A program made the translations under genes and the position numbers. DNA of 39,067 nucleotides from Verrucomicrobiales bacterium (lineage in GTDB: Bacteria; Verrucomicrobiota; Verrucomicrobiia; Verrucomicrobiales; V1-33): the NCBI GenBank assembly GCA_018003315.1, contig JAGNEJ010000043.1, forward strand, positions 1-39,067, in the 5' to 3' direction. Each line of letters opens with the position of its first letter. The stretch's first letter is position 1. Positions 25,647-32,805 of this stretch are shown here, in pieces. The notes under the pieces were generated by a model, which saw nothing but the letters and a program-made list of their open reading frames with translations, did not search any database and was not told where the DNA came from.

Positions 25647-26069
25647 GTGGTGTCCCGGCGTTCCCAGCGCATCGTTCTGTCCGTGGCCGTGGCCGCTGCA
25701 CTGGGCATCGGCGCGCTGCTCCTGCTCCAGGCTCCGCCGGAGCAGAATGCGTTTGCTCCCTCCTGCGTGTTCCATTCCATCACCGGACTCCATTGTCCGG
25801 GTTGCGGCGCTACCAGGTGCCTCTATGCCATGCTGCACCTGCATTTTGACGCAGCCGCCCGCAGCAACATCCTGGCACTGCTGGCCATCCCTGGCGTTGC
25901 CGCCGTCCTCACTCTGAAATGGTGGCGCTGGATCCGCCTCCAGCCACCGCCCATTCCTCGCCGTCTCCGGTTTGTGTGGTGGCCGAAAGCCGTGGCGTTC
26001 GCGGTGGTTGCCTTCTGCATCCTGCGAAACCTTCCCTGGCCGCCATTTTCCTGGCTGGCACCGCATTGA
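25647..26069 (+). CDS. DUF2752 small membrane protein
   Basis: About 140 residues from GTG 25647 (or GTG 25650), the first start codons after the preceding stop at 25635. The hallmark is HCPGCGATRCLYAML (about residues 49-63), the Cys-Pro-x-Cys-Gly-x-Thr-Arg motif of DUF2752. Three hydrophobic segments flank it: VLSVAVAAALGIGALLLLQ, ILALLAIPGVAAVLTL and WPKAVAFAVVAFCIL. The family has no assigned function; the paired Cys suggest metal or redox chemistry at the membrane. It is probably co-transcribed with the GYF_2-CD225 gene. The frame extends back into that gene, but those residues are out-of-frame shadow. Confidence 0.88.
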   Translation: MVSRRSQRIVLSVAVAAALGIGALLLLQAPPEQNAFAPSCVFHSITGLHCPGCGATRCLYAMLHLHFDAAARSNILALLAIPGVAAVLTLKWWRWIRLQPPPIPRRLRFVWWPKAVAFAVVAFCILRNLPWPPFSWLAPH

Positions 26070-26196
26070 AGCTGAAGCCGAACGCTTGATTACATTCGCC
26101 AGGCATTTTGATGGCCCCCTCCATGGCCATTTGCTCGCCACGGCGATTGAATCAGGTCAGGAATCCGTGCGGTGATTCAAGGATCTGCGCCGCCAC

Positions 26197-26239
26197 TCAG
26201 GCGGCCGCGGTGCTCCATGCCCAAACCGCCTGAAGGCGG
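26197..26239. repeat. GGCGG inverted repeats with two mutually exclusive hairpins
   Basis: tcaggcgg (26197-26204) pairs perfectly with ccgcctga (26226-26233). The same ccgcc (26226-26230) can instead close a tight hairpin with ggcgg (26235-26239) over a tgaa loop. The element lies in the 294-nt gap between the DUF2752 gene and the RDD operon. It could be a REP-like repeat or, if transcribed, part of the operon leader. Confidence 0.35.
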
Positions 26240-26363
26240 CACCCCAGGCGTTCGTCACTCAACGCAATCACCGAAAAACACAACACCGCCCGGCAGTCGT
26301 CGGAGGCGGGGGATTGGAGGTGGCTGTTGCAATCGCGGGGGGCGGGGCTAAATAATCGACCTC

Positions 26364-27146
26364 GTGACGTCCGGCCTGGCTGCAACCTGCAAGCTCGACA
26401 CGCTCCAGCAGATCGAAGTGGCTGAAGGCGTGGACATTCTGCTGCGTCCTGCGGGACCGGCGCCGCGGATGTATGCCTATGTGCTGGATTTGCTGATCCG
26501 GGCGGGGATTTTTTTGGTGCTGACCGTGTTGCTGACCCTGGCAGCGGGGTTCGCGCGCGGCGGTGGCGCGGAGTTTGGCGTGGGGATTTATCTGCTGGCG
26601 GCGTTTGTAATGGAGTGGGGGTATTACGTGTATTTTGAAATGGGCAAGCGGGGAGCCTCGCCTGGCAAGCGGGCCATGGGGTTGAAGGTCGTGCGGACGA
26701 CTGGCACGCCGATGACCTGGGGGGCGTCGATTCTGCGCAATCTGCTGCGCACCGTTGACGGGCTGCCGTGGATCGGCCTGGGCGGGGGATTCGATCTCAT
26801 TCCGCTGGCGCTGGTGGGACTGGGGGCGATGCTGTTTTCGAAACGGTTTCAACGGGTGGGGGACCTGCTGGCGGACACGCTGGTGGTCTATGAGCCGAAG
26901 GCGCAGGACTTTGTGGCGCTGCAGTTGAATCCGGTGGTGCAGCAGCAGATGGTGCCCGGCCCGCCGCCGGTGGCGCTGACCCGCGAGGAACAGCAGGCCG
27001 TGGTGCTGTATCTGGAGCGTGCCGGCGTCTGGTCTGACGCCCGCAAGGAGGAGCTGGCCGGACTGCTGCAGGAACTGACCGGATGCTCGGGCCGCCCCGC
27101 CGTGATGCGCCTGCTGAGCATGGGGCTGTGGCTGCGCGATTCCTGA
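26364..27146 (+). CDS. RDD family membrane protein
   Basis: 260 residues from GTG 26364. The RDD domain occupies about residues 25-180. The first helix (MYAYVLDLLIRAGIFLVLTVLL) has Asp and Arg in the usual places. A second membrane segment precedes MGKRGASPGKRAMGLKVVR, the conserved P-G-K-R-x-x-G-L loop, and a third region (FDLIPLALVGLGAMLF) leads to the closing motif KRFQRVGDLLADTLVV. The C-terminal 80 residues are soluble and helical. RDD proteins are inner-membrane proteins of unclear function, some linked to ion or solute transport. It begins the five-gene operon with SpoIIM, DUF4129, DUF4350 and MoxR; the next start is 17 nt after its stop. No Shine-Dalgarno site is seen. Confidence 0.9.
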   Translation: MTSGLAATCKLDTLQQIEVAEGVDILLRPAGPAPRMYAYVLDLLIRAGIFLVLTVLLTLAAGFARGGGAEFGVGIYLLAAFVMEWGYYVYFEMGKRGASPGKRAMGLKVVRTTGTPMTWGASILRNLLRTVDGLPWIGLGGGFDLIPLALVGLGAMLFSKRFQRVGDLLADTLVVYEPKAQDFVALQLNPVVQQQMVPGPPPVALTREEQQAVVLYLERAGVWSDARKEELAGLLQELTGCSGRPAVMRLLSMGLWLRDS

Positions 27147-27163
27147 CCGTTTCACTCCAGACC

Positions 27164-28147
27164 ATGAAGAAAGCGAGCTTTGAACAGCAGAGCGAACCCC
27201 GGTGGCGGGAGGTGGAGGAACTGCTTGAACACCTGGAAAAGGATGCGGCCAACACGGAAGCGGCACGGCTGCCGGCGCTGTTCCGCCAGGTGTGCAGCGA
27301 CCTGGCGCTGGCGCAGCACCGGATGTACGGCCGCAGGCTGTGCGACCGGCTGAATCTGCTGGTGGTCCGCTGCTACAGCCAGCTTCGCAAGGGCATGGGG
27401 CAGGGGTGGGAAAACATCGTGGGGTTCTTTCTTCACACCTTTCCCCGTGCGGTGCGCAAGGACTGGAGGCTGGTGGCGGTGGCGCTTTCCCTGTTCTGGA
27501 TTCCATTTGGGGCGATGATCCTCGCCTCGCAGCATGCTCCGCACTGGGTGTTTTCCGTGCTGGAGCCGGCGGAGATCGAAATGATGGACGGCATGTATGG
27601 CGAAGATGCCGAACCAGTGGACTACATGCACAAAAAATACGGGGGAGTGGGGACCTCCTTCGCCATGTTTTCCTATTATGTGCAGCACAACATCGGAATC
27701 GGCCTGCGCACCTTTGGCATGGGCATCCTCTTCATGGTCGGAGCGCTCTATGAACTAGCCTGGGAGGGAGTGAAACTGGGGGCGATGTTTGGCTATGTCC
27801 ATTACACGGGAAATGCGGACAAGATCTGGCGCTTTGCCATCAGCCACTCCTCGTTCGAGCTAACAGGACTCATCATCTGCGGCGCGGCCGGCATGAAACT
27901 GGGTCTGGGAGTGCTCTTTCCGGGCAGGCTGCCGCGGGCGGAGTCCATCGCCCGGGCAGGACGCGAGGCCCTGCCACTGCTGATCGGGGGAGTGTTCATG
28001 GTGTTCCTGGCGGCGATTGTCGAGGGGTTCTGGTCCCCCACGCACTGGATTCCCGTCGGGGTGAAATACGCTTTCGGCATCAGCATGTGGGGATTCTGGC
28101 TGGCGTATTTCCTGACATTCGGTTGGGGGAGGAGGCGGGATGCTTGA
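27164..28147 (+). CDS. SpoIIM-like (stage II sporulation protein M family) membrane protein
   Basis: 327 residues from ATG 27164. A soluble helical N-terminus (MKKASFEQQSEPRWREVEEL, about 1-95) is followed by a set of membrane helices: LVAVALSLFWIPFGAMIL; the segment around GIGLRTFGMGILFMVGALYE, typical of SpoIIM/DUF95; SSFELTGLIICGAAGMKLGL; LLIGGVFMVFLAAIVEGF; and the C-terminal FGISMWGFWLAYFLTFGWG. In Bacillus SpoIIM is part of the peptidoglycan-degrading DMP complex, but homologues occur widely in bacteria that do not sporulate, very often with RDD and MoxR genes. The stop overlaps the next gene by 8 nt. Confidence 0.9.
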   Translation: MKKASFEQQSEPRWREVEELLEHLEKDAANTEAARLPALFRQVCSDLALAQHRMYGRRLCDRLNLLVVRCYSQLRKGMGQGWENIVGFFLHTFPRAVRKDWRLVAVALSLFWIPFGAMILASQHAPHWVFSVLEPAEIEMMDGMYGEDAEPVDYMHKKYGGVGTSFAMFSYYVQHNIGIGLRTFGMGILFMVGALYELAWEGVKLGAMFGYVHYTGNADKIWRFAISHSSFELTGLIICGAAGMKLGLGVLFPGRLPRAESIARAGREALPLLIGGVFMVFLAAIVEGFWSPTHWIPVGVKYAFGISMWGFWLAYFLTFGWGRRRDA

Positions 28148-29684
28148 GGCCGTCACCGCCCGGCTGCGTCCGCGCAATCCCTGGGAAGGGCTCGACCTGG
28201 GGCTGGCGATGGCACGGCGCAGCTACGCTCGGCTGATGCTGCAGTCGCTGGCCGTGCTGCTGCCGTTCTGGGGCGTGCTGGCGGCGCTGCTGTGGCGGCA
28301 TCCCGGCTGGTTTTTGTTTCTCACCTGGTGGCTGAAACCGGCGTATGCCCGGCTGCCGCTGTTCACGCTCAGTCGCATCCTCTTCGGCCAGAAAACTTCC
28401 CATCGCGAATTTTTCCGCGCGGTGCCGGGCCTGCTCTTCCGGGACAATCTGCACTTCCTGACATGGGGCCGCTTTTCCTTCTGGCGGTGCTTCACCATGC
28501 CGGCCCTGGTGCTGGAAAAGTCCAGCTATGGGAGCTACCGGCGGCGCGCCGCAGTCCTGATGCGCCACGGAGGATCGCAGGCGATGTCCTTTGGCATCGC
28601 CTGGATGGCGGCCACTCTTGGGCTCATCATCGGCGGCTTCAAGCTGGCGGGGTGGCTGGTGCCGCGTTTTCTCAGCGAGGACCTTTCCGAGGTGATGCGG
28701 ATCACGGTGACCTCCTCGACTTACGAAGCAGAACCTGCGGTTTACTGGACGCTCAATGTCCTGCACCTGGCTGCCATGTTGCTTCTGGAAATCTTTTACG
28801 TCGGAGCCGGATTCGGACTCTACCTCAACAGCCGGACGCATCTGGAGGGCTGGGACATTGAAATCACCTTCCGCTCGCTGGCGGAGCGGTTGAGCAGCAC
28901 CGCCGCGGTGGCCGTGCTGGCCGCCTGGGCAATGTTCGCGGGAAACAGCCTGGCTGCAGCGCCGAAGTGGCAATCCGCACCGCCCCCGTCCGTCAGCGTG
29001 GAGAGTGACGGAGCGGACCCCGCCATTGAGGAAGCCCACGGCAAAGCAGCGCCGGAAACGGCGGCAGCCAGGGAGTTGATCGGCAAAATCAAGGCGCACC
29101 CGGATTTCAAAGTGCACACGGAGGAAATCAAGGTGCGGGCGGCGCAGTCCGCACCGAAATCCGATGTCCGTCTGCCGGATCTCTCCTTCATGCAGTATCT
29201 GGGTTCGGCGCTGTTTTACCTGATCCTGGCGCTGCTGGCCGCAGGCCTTGGCTGGCTTATTTACAAAAACCGCCATCTTTTTCTGCCGTCGAAGGAGGGG
29301 AAAGGTTCCGGGCGGGAGGAAAAGGAAGGACCGCGGACGGTGTTAGGGCTGGACATCCGGCCGGAAACACTTCCGGCGAACATCCAGCAGGCGGCCATGC
29401 AGCGCTGGCTGACCGGCGATGCCCACGGCGCCCTGCGGTTGTTGTATGCGGGTTCCCTTTCCTGGATGGTGGAACGGGCGGGCCTGCCCATCCGGGAAAG
29501 CGACACCGAGGGCGACTGTCTGCGGCACGCCTCCGCCCTGCCGGACCTCCCGCGAACGGACTATTTCCAGGAATTGACGGACCAGTGGATTCACAGTGCC
29601 TATGCCCGGCAGGCGCCGCCGGGTCCCACCATGGAACGCCTGCTGCATGGCTGGCCGTTCGGCCGCAGGGTCTCCACGCCATGA
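28140..29684 (+). CDS. multi-helix membrane protein with C-terminal DUF4129 domain
   Basis: 514 residues, overlapping the SpoIIM gene by 8 nt. The first 300 residues form a membrane part: helices around LQSLAVLLPFWGVLAALLW, MSFGIAWMAATLGLIIGGF, LNVLHLAAMLLLEIFYVGAG and VAVLAAWAMFAGNSLAAA. A periplasmic linker (about 280-350) and one further helix (YLGSALFYLILALLAAGLGW) follow. The C-terminal DUF4129 domain (about 400-510) is cytoplasmic by prediction: NIQQAAMQRWLTGDAHGALRLLYAGSLSWM, then DTEGDCLRHA. DUF4129 is usually the tail of transglutaminase-like or shorter membrane proteins near MoxR; here it is joined to a longer membrane part. Its stop overlaps the DUF4350 start (ATGA). Confidence 0.85.
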   Translation: MLEAVTARLRPRNPWEGLDLGLAMARRSYARLMLQSLAVLLPFWGVLAALLWRHPGWFLFLTWWLKPAYARLPLFTLSRILFGQKTSHREFFRAVPGLLFRDNLHFLTWGRFSFWRCFTMPALVLEKSSYGSYRRRAAVLMRHGGSQAMSFGIAWMAATLGLIIGGFKLAGWLVPRFLSEDLSEVMRITVTSSTYEAEPAVYWTLNVLHLAAMLLLEIFYVGAGFGLYLNSRTHLEGWDIEITFRSLAERLSSTAAVAVLAAWAMFAGNSLAAAPKWQSAPPPSVSVESDGADPAIEEAHGKAAPETAAARELIGKIKAHPDFKVHTEEIKVRAAQSAPKSDVRLPDLSFMQYLGSALFYLILALLAAGLGWLIYKNRHLFLPSKEGKGSGREEKEGPRTVLGLDIRPETLPANIQQAAMQRWLTGDAHGALRLLYAGSLSWMVERAGLPIRESDTEGDCLRHASALPDLPRTDYFQELTDQWIHSAYARQAPPGPTMERLLHGWPFGRRVSTP

Positions 29685-30847
29685 CACGTCTTTGTTTCAT
29701 CGTGGCTGCGATCACATTTCTGACCGGCTGCCGGCCAGCTTCCTACACCACGGAAACCCGCGAAGTCGGCTACAAGGGCATTGCGCGCACCCAGCCGTTT
29801 CTTGCTGCGCGGCGGCTGCTGGAACAGTCTGGCCATGCGGTGAAAACCATCCAGTCCGTGGCGGAAGCACCGCGCTTCGGCGGCGCGCTCATTCTCTCCG
29901 GCGCCACGGCGCAGAATCAATCGACGGCCATGCGGTCCCTCGACTGGGTGAGACGGCATGGCGGCCACCTCATCGTCTTTTTCAAAGGAGCCGAGCCGTG
30001 GCGCGATGATTTCCGCGGCGGGATCGCGGATTTCTGGCAGAACCTGCTCGACTCAACCAGGGAATTTGAAACCAATGCAATTCTGCGGGAACTGCGGGTC
30101 ACCCCTGCAGGCGGCTTGAAGGACGCCTCGGTCGCGTTGGATGCCGAAAGCTATGCCTTCGAGATGGACAGCCGGGCGGGATTCGCCACCCAGGGAGCCG
30201 TGCTAGAGCCGGACATCCGCTCCGGTGACGGCGGGCATTCGCAGATCGCCAGCATTCCCTATCAGGGAGGCCGCGTCACACTGGTCATGGATGCCCGGCC
30301 TTTCCGCAACCGCTACATTGACGAAAAGGACCACGCCGCCCTGCTGCTGGCCCTCGTCGGGAAAAGTGGCGGGGGGAGTGCATGGGGCACCCACGGTGGC
30401 GCGGAAGTGGCCTTTTTCCTGCGCGGTGGCGACAGTTTTTTCGCGCTGCTCTGGGAGCAGTTCTGGATGGTTCTGGTCGGCCTGGCGCTGCTCGTCGCCT
30501 TTTGGCTGTGGAAAAACCTGCCGCGGTTCGGGCCGCTGCGCAGCGCTGCTCCCGACACGCTGCGCCAGTTTTCCGAGCACCTGAAGCTCACCGGCTCCTT
30601 CCTCTGGCGGCGGCGGCAGCCGTTTGATCTGCTCCAACCCATGCGCCGCTCCATCCTCGCCCGGGTCAGCCGCAAACATCCGCTCTGGCTGGCCGGGGGC
30701 GATGATACCCTGCTGCCGCGCCTGGCCGAGGCCGCCGGCCTGCCACTGCAACGCGTCACTGCCGCCTGGAACACGGCGCACGTCCAGCATCCACCGGAAA
30801 TGATTCGCCTGGTTCGCGACCTTCAGCACATTCACCAAGCCCTATGA
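29681..30847 (+). CDS. DUF4350 lipoprotein-like membrane protein
   Basis: 388 residues from ATG 29681, coupled by ATGA overlap at both ends (with DUF4129 upstream and MoxR downstream). The N-terminus ends in a lipobox, FLTGC, so an acylated, membrane-bound product is possible. A DUF4350 domain follows: GYKGIARTQPFLAARRLLEQ and GGALILSGATAQNQSTA, with LDWVRRHGGHLIVFF (about 85-100), resembling the ThuA/GATase-like core of this family. A transmembrane helix (FWMVLVGLALLVAFWLWKNL, about 260-280) leads to a cytoplasmic tail of about 110 residues beginning RFGPLRSAAP. The family is uncharacterised and almost always met between DUF4129 and MoxR. Confidence 0.87.
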   Translation: MTRLCFIVAAITFLTGCRPASYTTETREVGYKGIARTQPFLAARRLLEQSGHAVKTIQSVAEAPRFGGALILSGATAQNQSTAMRSLDWVRRHGGHLIVFFKGAEPWRDDFRGGIADFWQNLLDSTREFETNAILRELRVTPAGGLKDASVALDAESYAFEMDSRAGFATQGAVLEPDIRSGDGGHSQIASIPYQGGRVTLVMDARPFRNRYIDEKDHAALLLALVGKSGGGSAWGTHGGAEVAFFLRGGDSFFALLWEQFWMVLVGLALLVAFWLWKNLPRFGPLRSAAPDTLRQFSEHLKLTGSFLWRRRQPFDLLQPMRRSILARVSRKHPLWLAGGDDTLLPRLAEAAGLPLQRVTAAWNTAHVQHPPEMIRLVRDLQHIHQAL

Positions 30848-31932
30848 ACGAAATTCCCGCTCAACCCGTTTTCCCAAACCCGCCGTCCTGGCCGGTGCCG
30901 CCGCCTGCTGCGTCTGCTCCTCCGCCAGTCCCTGGGGTGCCGACCGGCACCGCGCCAGCAGAGCCTGCCACGCCGGAATTCCGCCGTGCGGCAGGGATGC
31001 TGCAGGCCATCCGTCAGGAAGTCGGCACGGTTTTTGTCGGTCAGGAAAAAGTCATGGACCAGGTGCTGGCTGCCTTGCTGGCGGGCGGGCATGTTCTCAT
31101 CGAAGGCCTGCCTGGCCTGGGCAAAACCCACCTGGTGCTGGCCATTTCCAAAACCATGGGAGGCATTTTCCGGCGCATTCAGTTCACGCCGGACCTCATG
31201 CCCTCGGATGTCATGGGACACACCCTTTACGACATGAGCCAGCAGACATTTCGCCTGCGCAAGGGTCCCATCTTTACCAATTTTCTGCTGGCGGATGAAA
31301 TCAACCGCGCCCCGGCCAAAACCCAGAGCGCCCTGCTGGAAGTCATGCAGGAGGAACAGGTCACGATCGACGGTGAGACCATGCGCATCGCTCCGCCGTT
31401 CATGGTCCTCGCCACCCAGAATCCCATCGAGCAGGAAGGCACCTATCCGCTTCCGGAAGCGCAACTCGACCGTTTTCTCATGAAAATCCTCATCGGCTAC
31501 CCGACGATCCACGAGGAGGAAAAAATCGTGAGTGAAATCACCGCCAGCCGAGTGGGTGGCGGGTTGAATTCCCAGAATGTGCGCCAGCTTTGCGAAGCGC
31601 GTGACATCATTGACGCGCAGACGCTTTGTGCCGGCGTTCGGGCCGTGCCGGAAGTGGTTTCCTATGCGGTGCGGCTCGTCCGTGCCACCCGCGATGCCCA
31701 GGGCATCACGCTGGGTGCAGGCACCCGGGGAGCCATCTCGTTGGTGCGCGTGGCGAAGGCCTACGCCCTGCTCAACGGACGCGATTTCATCACTCCTGAC
31801 GACATCAAAAGCGCGGTTGCGCCCGTCCTGCGCCACCGCGTCATTCTCGCCCCGGAACTCGCGATCAGCGGGCAGCAGGTGGACCAAACCCTCGAAGTCA
31901 TCGTCCGCAGCATCGACGCTCCCAGACGATAA
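30844..31932 (+). CDS. MoxR-family AAA+ ATPase
   Basis: 362 residues. A Pro/Ala-rich disordered N-terminus (1-45) precedes the AAA+ core. Walker A is GLPGLGKT (88-95), Walker B LLADEIN with Asp151/Glu152, and sensor 1 lies near VLATQNPIEQEGTYPLPEAQ. The last of these is the diagnostic MoxR segment, with the arginine finger just after it (LDRFLMK). The C-terminal lid contains the GRDFITPDDIKSAVAPVLRHR motif. MoxR proteins are chaperone-like ATPases, typically acting with von Willebrand factor A or DUF58 proteins to insert cofactors or remodel membrane complexes. The usual DUF58 partner gene is missing downstream. Its ATG overlaps the DUF4350 stop, completing the five-gene operon. Confidence 0.95.
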   Translation: MNEIPAQPVFPNPPSWPVPPPAASAPPPVPGVPTGTAPAEPATPEFRRAAGMLQAIRQEVGTVFVGQEKVMDQVLAALLAGGHVLIEGLPGLGKTHLVLAISKTMGGIFRRIQFTPDLMPSDVMGHTLYDMSQQTFRLRKGPIFTNFLLADEINRAPAKTQSALLEVMQEEQVTIDGETMRIAPPFMVLATQNPIEQEGTYPLPEAQLDRFLMKILIGYPTIHEEEKIVSEITASRVGGGLNSQNVRQLCEARDIIDAQTLCAGVRAVPEVVSYAVRLVRATRDAQGITLGAGTRGAISLVRVAKAYALLNGRDFITPDDIKSAVAPVLRHRVILAPELAISGQQVDQTLEVIVRSIDAPRR

Positions 31933-32166
31933 GCCGCGGTTTTCACCGTCGAAAAGGCGTCCGTCCAAGCAGTGGGATTTTCATTGCTTCGAAACGACGC
32001 GTCCGGAAGTCCCACCACCCGGCTCCACAACCCGTTGCGTGGGCTGGGATCGGGTTGTTTTCGGCCTGCTGTCCGGAACCACAAAATCCGGGTGCAAAAT
32101 ACCCTGGAAACAACTCCAACCACGTTGTTTCGGAAAAATTTACTTTCAGGATTGCCCTGAATTCCA

Positions 32167-32182
32167 ACACAATATGTAGTGT
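32167..32182 (+). promoter_or_regulatory. NrdR box 1
   Basis: acacaatatgtagtgt matches the NrdR consensus acaCwAtATaTwGtgt at nearly all positions. NrdR is the ATP-cone/zinc-finger repressor of ribonucleotide reductase genes. This copy starts exactly 31 nt before box 2, the helical phasing expected for cooperative NrdR binding. Confidence 0.85.
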
Positions 32183-32197
32183 GTATCCGGCCAACGA

Positions 32198-32213
32198 ACA
32201 CAATATGTTTGAC
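32198..32213 (+). promoter_or_regulatory. NrdR box 2 (degenerate right half)
   Basis: acacaatatgtttgac shares its left eleven bases with box 1 and diverges at the right. It overlaps the -35-like TTGACA at 32209-32214, so bound NrdR would block the promoter directly. Confidence 0.75.
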
Positions 32214-32236
32214 ATTATTTGGATTTTTTGGATCAT
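32209..32236 (+). promoter_or_regulatory. candidate nrdG-nrdD promoter
   Basis: TTGACA (32209-32214), a 16-nt spacer, then GATCAT (32231-32236) matching four of six -10 positions. It would start transcription within about 3 nt of ATG 32246, implying a leaderless or near-leaderless message, which fits the absence of a Shine-Dalgarno site. An upstream promoter overlapping box 1 is an alternative. Confidence 0.35.
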
Positions 32237-32245
32237 TTCCGAATC

Positions 32246-32740
32246 ATGATTTCGTCCCTGCGCTGCGCTGCTCACACTGTTGGCACCCTGGAAGTTCCGG
32301 ATGAAATCGCCCTCGTTTACACCATTAGCGGCTGCCCGCTGCGGTGTCCTGGATGCCACTCGGCGGACCTGCGCGATCCCCGTCTTGGGCAGGTGCTGGA
32401 TGCCGCCACCCTGCACGCCACCCTGGTGCGGTATCGCGGCCTGGCCTCGTGCGTCTGCTTTCTGGGCGGCGAATGGAATCCTTCCGCGCTGATCGAGTTG
32501 CTGGTGCTCGCTCGCGGGCAAGGCTTCACCACCTGCCTCTACACCGGACTCAACGAAGTGTCCGACGCCATTGCCGCCCATCTCGACTACGTCAAACTCG
32601 GCCCGTTCGTCGCCTCACGCGGCGGGCTCGACAGCCCGGAGACCAACCAGCGCTTTCTCGACTTGCGGACCGGTCGCAATCTCACCCCCCGCTTCCAGAA
32701 TCCGCTCGGCACCCCCGCCGTCCTGGAAAAGGCCGCCTGA
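32246..32740 (+). CDS. nrdG: anaerobic ribonucleotide reductase-activating radical SAM protein
   Basis: 164 residues from ATG 32246 (an upstream TTG at 32219 would lie inside the promoter). The radical SAM cluster motif CPLRCPGC places Cys30, Cys34 and Cys37 around a [4Fe-4S] cluster. Supporting features are FLGGEWNP (the GGE motif that contacts SAM), TCLYTGL, and VKLGPFV near the C-terminus. It generates a 5'-deoxyadenosyl radical that abstracts hydrogen from the glycyl-radical site of NrdD under anoxic conditions. The length is typical for short NrdG. It precedes nrdD by 65 nt, the reverse of the nrdD-nrdG order in E. coli. NrdR boxes lie directly upstream. Confidence 0.93.
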   Translation: MISSLRCAAHTVGTLEVPDEIALVYTISGCPLRCPGCHSADLRDPRLGQVLDAATLHATLVRYRGLASCVCFLGGEWNPSALIELLVLARGQGFTTCLYTGLNEVSDAIAAHLDYVKLGPFVASRGGLDSPETNQRFLDLRTGRNLTPRFQNPLGTPAVLEKAA

Positions 32741-32774
32741 TTTCCCGACTCCTTGCCTGCTCTCCACCCGTCCG

Positions 32775-32794
32775 TCCATCCATCCATCCATCCA
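32775..32794 (+). repeat. tetranucleotide microsatellite (TCCA)5 before nrdD
   Basis: Five exact TCCA units, preceded by a TCCG variant unit (32771-32774), end 11 nt before the nrdD ATG in the nrdG-nrdD gap. It occupies the place where a ribosome site would be expected. Slipped-strand change of copy number would alter the spacing to the start codon but not the reading frame of either gene. Confidence 0.8.
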
Positions 32795-32805
32795 TACCAA
32801 CAACC

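Larger units (their letters stand above)
31933..32245. other. intergenic region between moxR and nrdG: operator region, no DUF58 remnant
   Basis: 313 nt. The first 220 nt show no coding signal and nothing resembling DUF58 in any frame I can read. No strong terminator hairpin for the moxR operon was recognised. The last 80 nt turn AT-rich and hold two NrdR boxes and a candidate promoter for nrdG. Confidence 0.6.

Noticed and set aside
26268-27506. 412-codon minus-strand frame
   Set aside because: Antisense to the RDD and SpoIIM genes; Pro/Arg/His/Gln-rich with no domain.
28080-29276. 398-codon minus-strand frame
   Set aside because: Antisense to the DUF4129 gene; composition is typical of a shadow frame.
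30832-31968. 378-codon minus-strand frame
   Set aside because: Antisense to moxR and no recognisable family.
32771-32794. TCCA repeats considered as the start of a CRISPR array
   Set aside because: The unit is 4 nt with no spacers, so it is a microsatellite.
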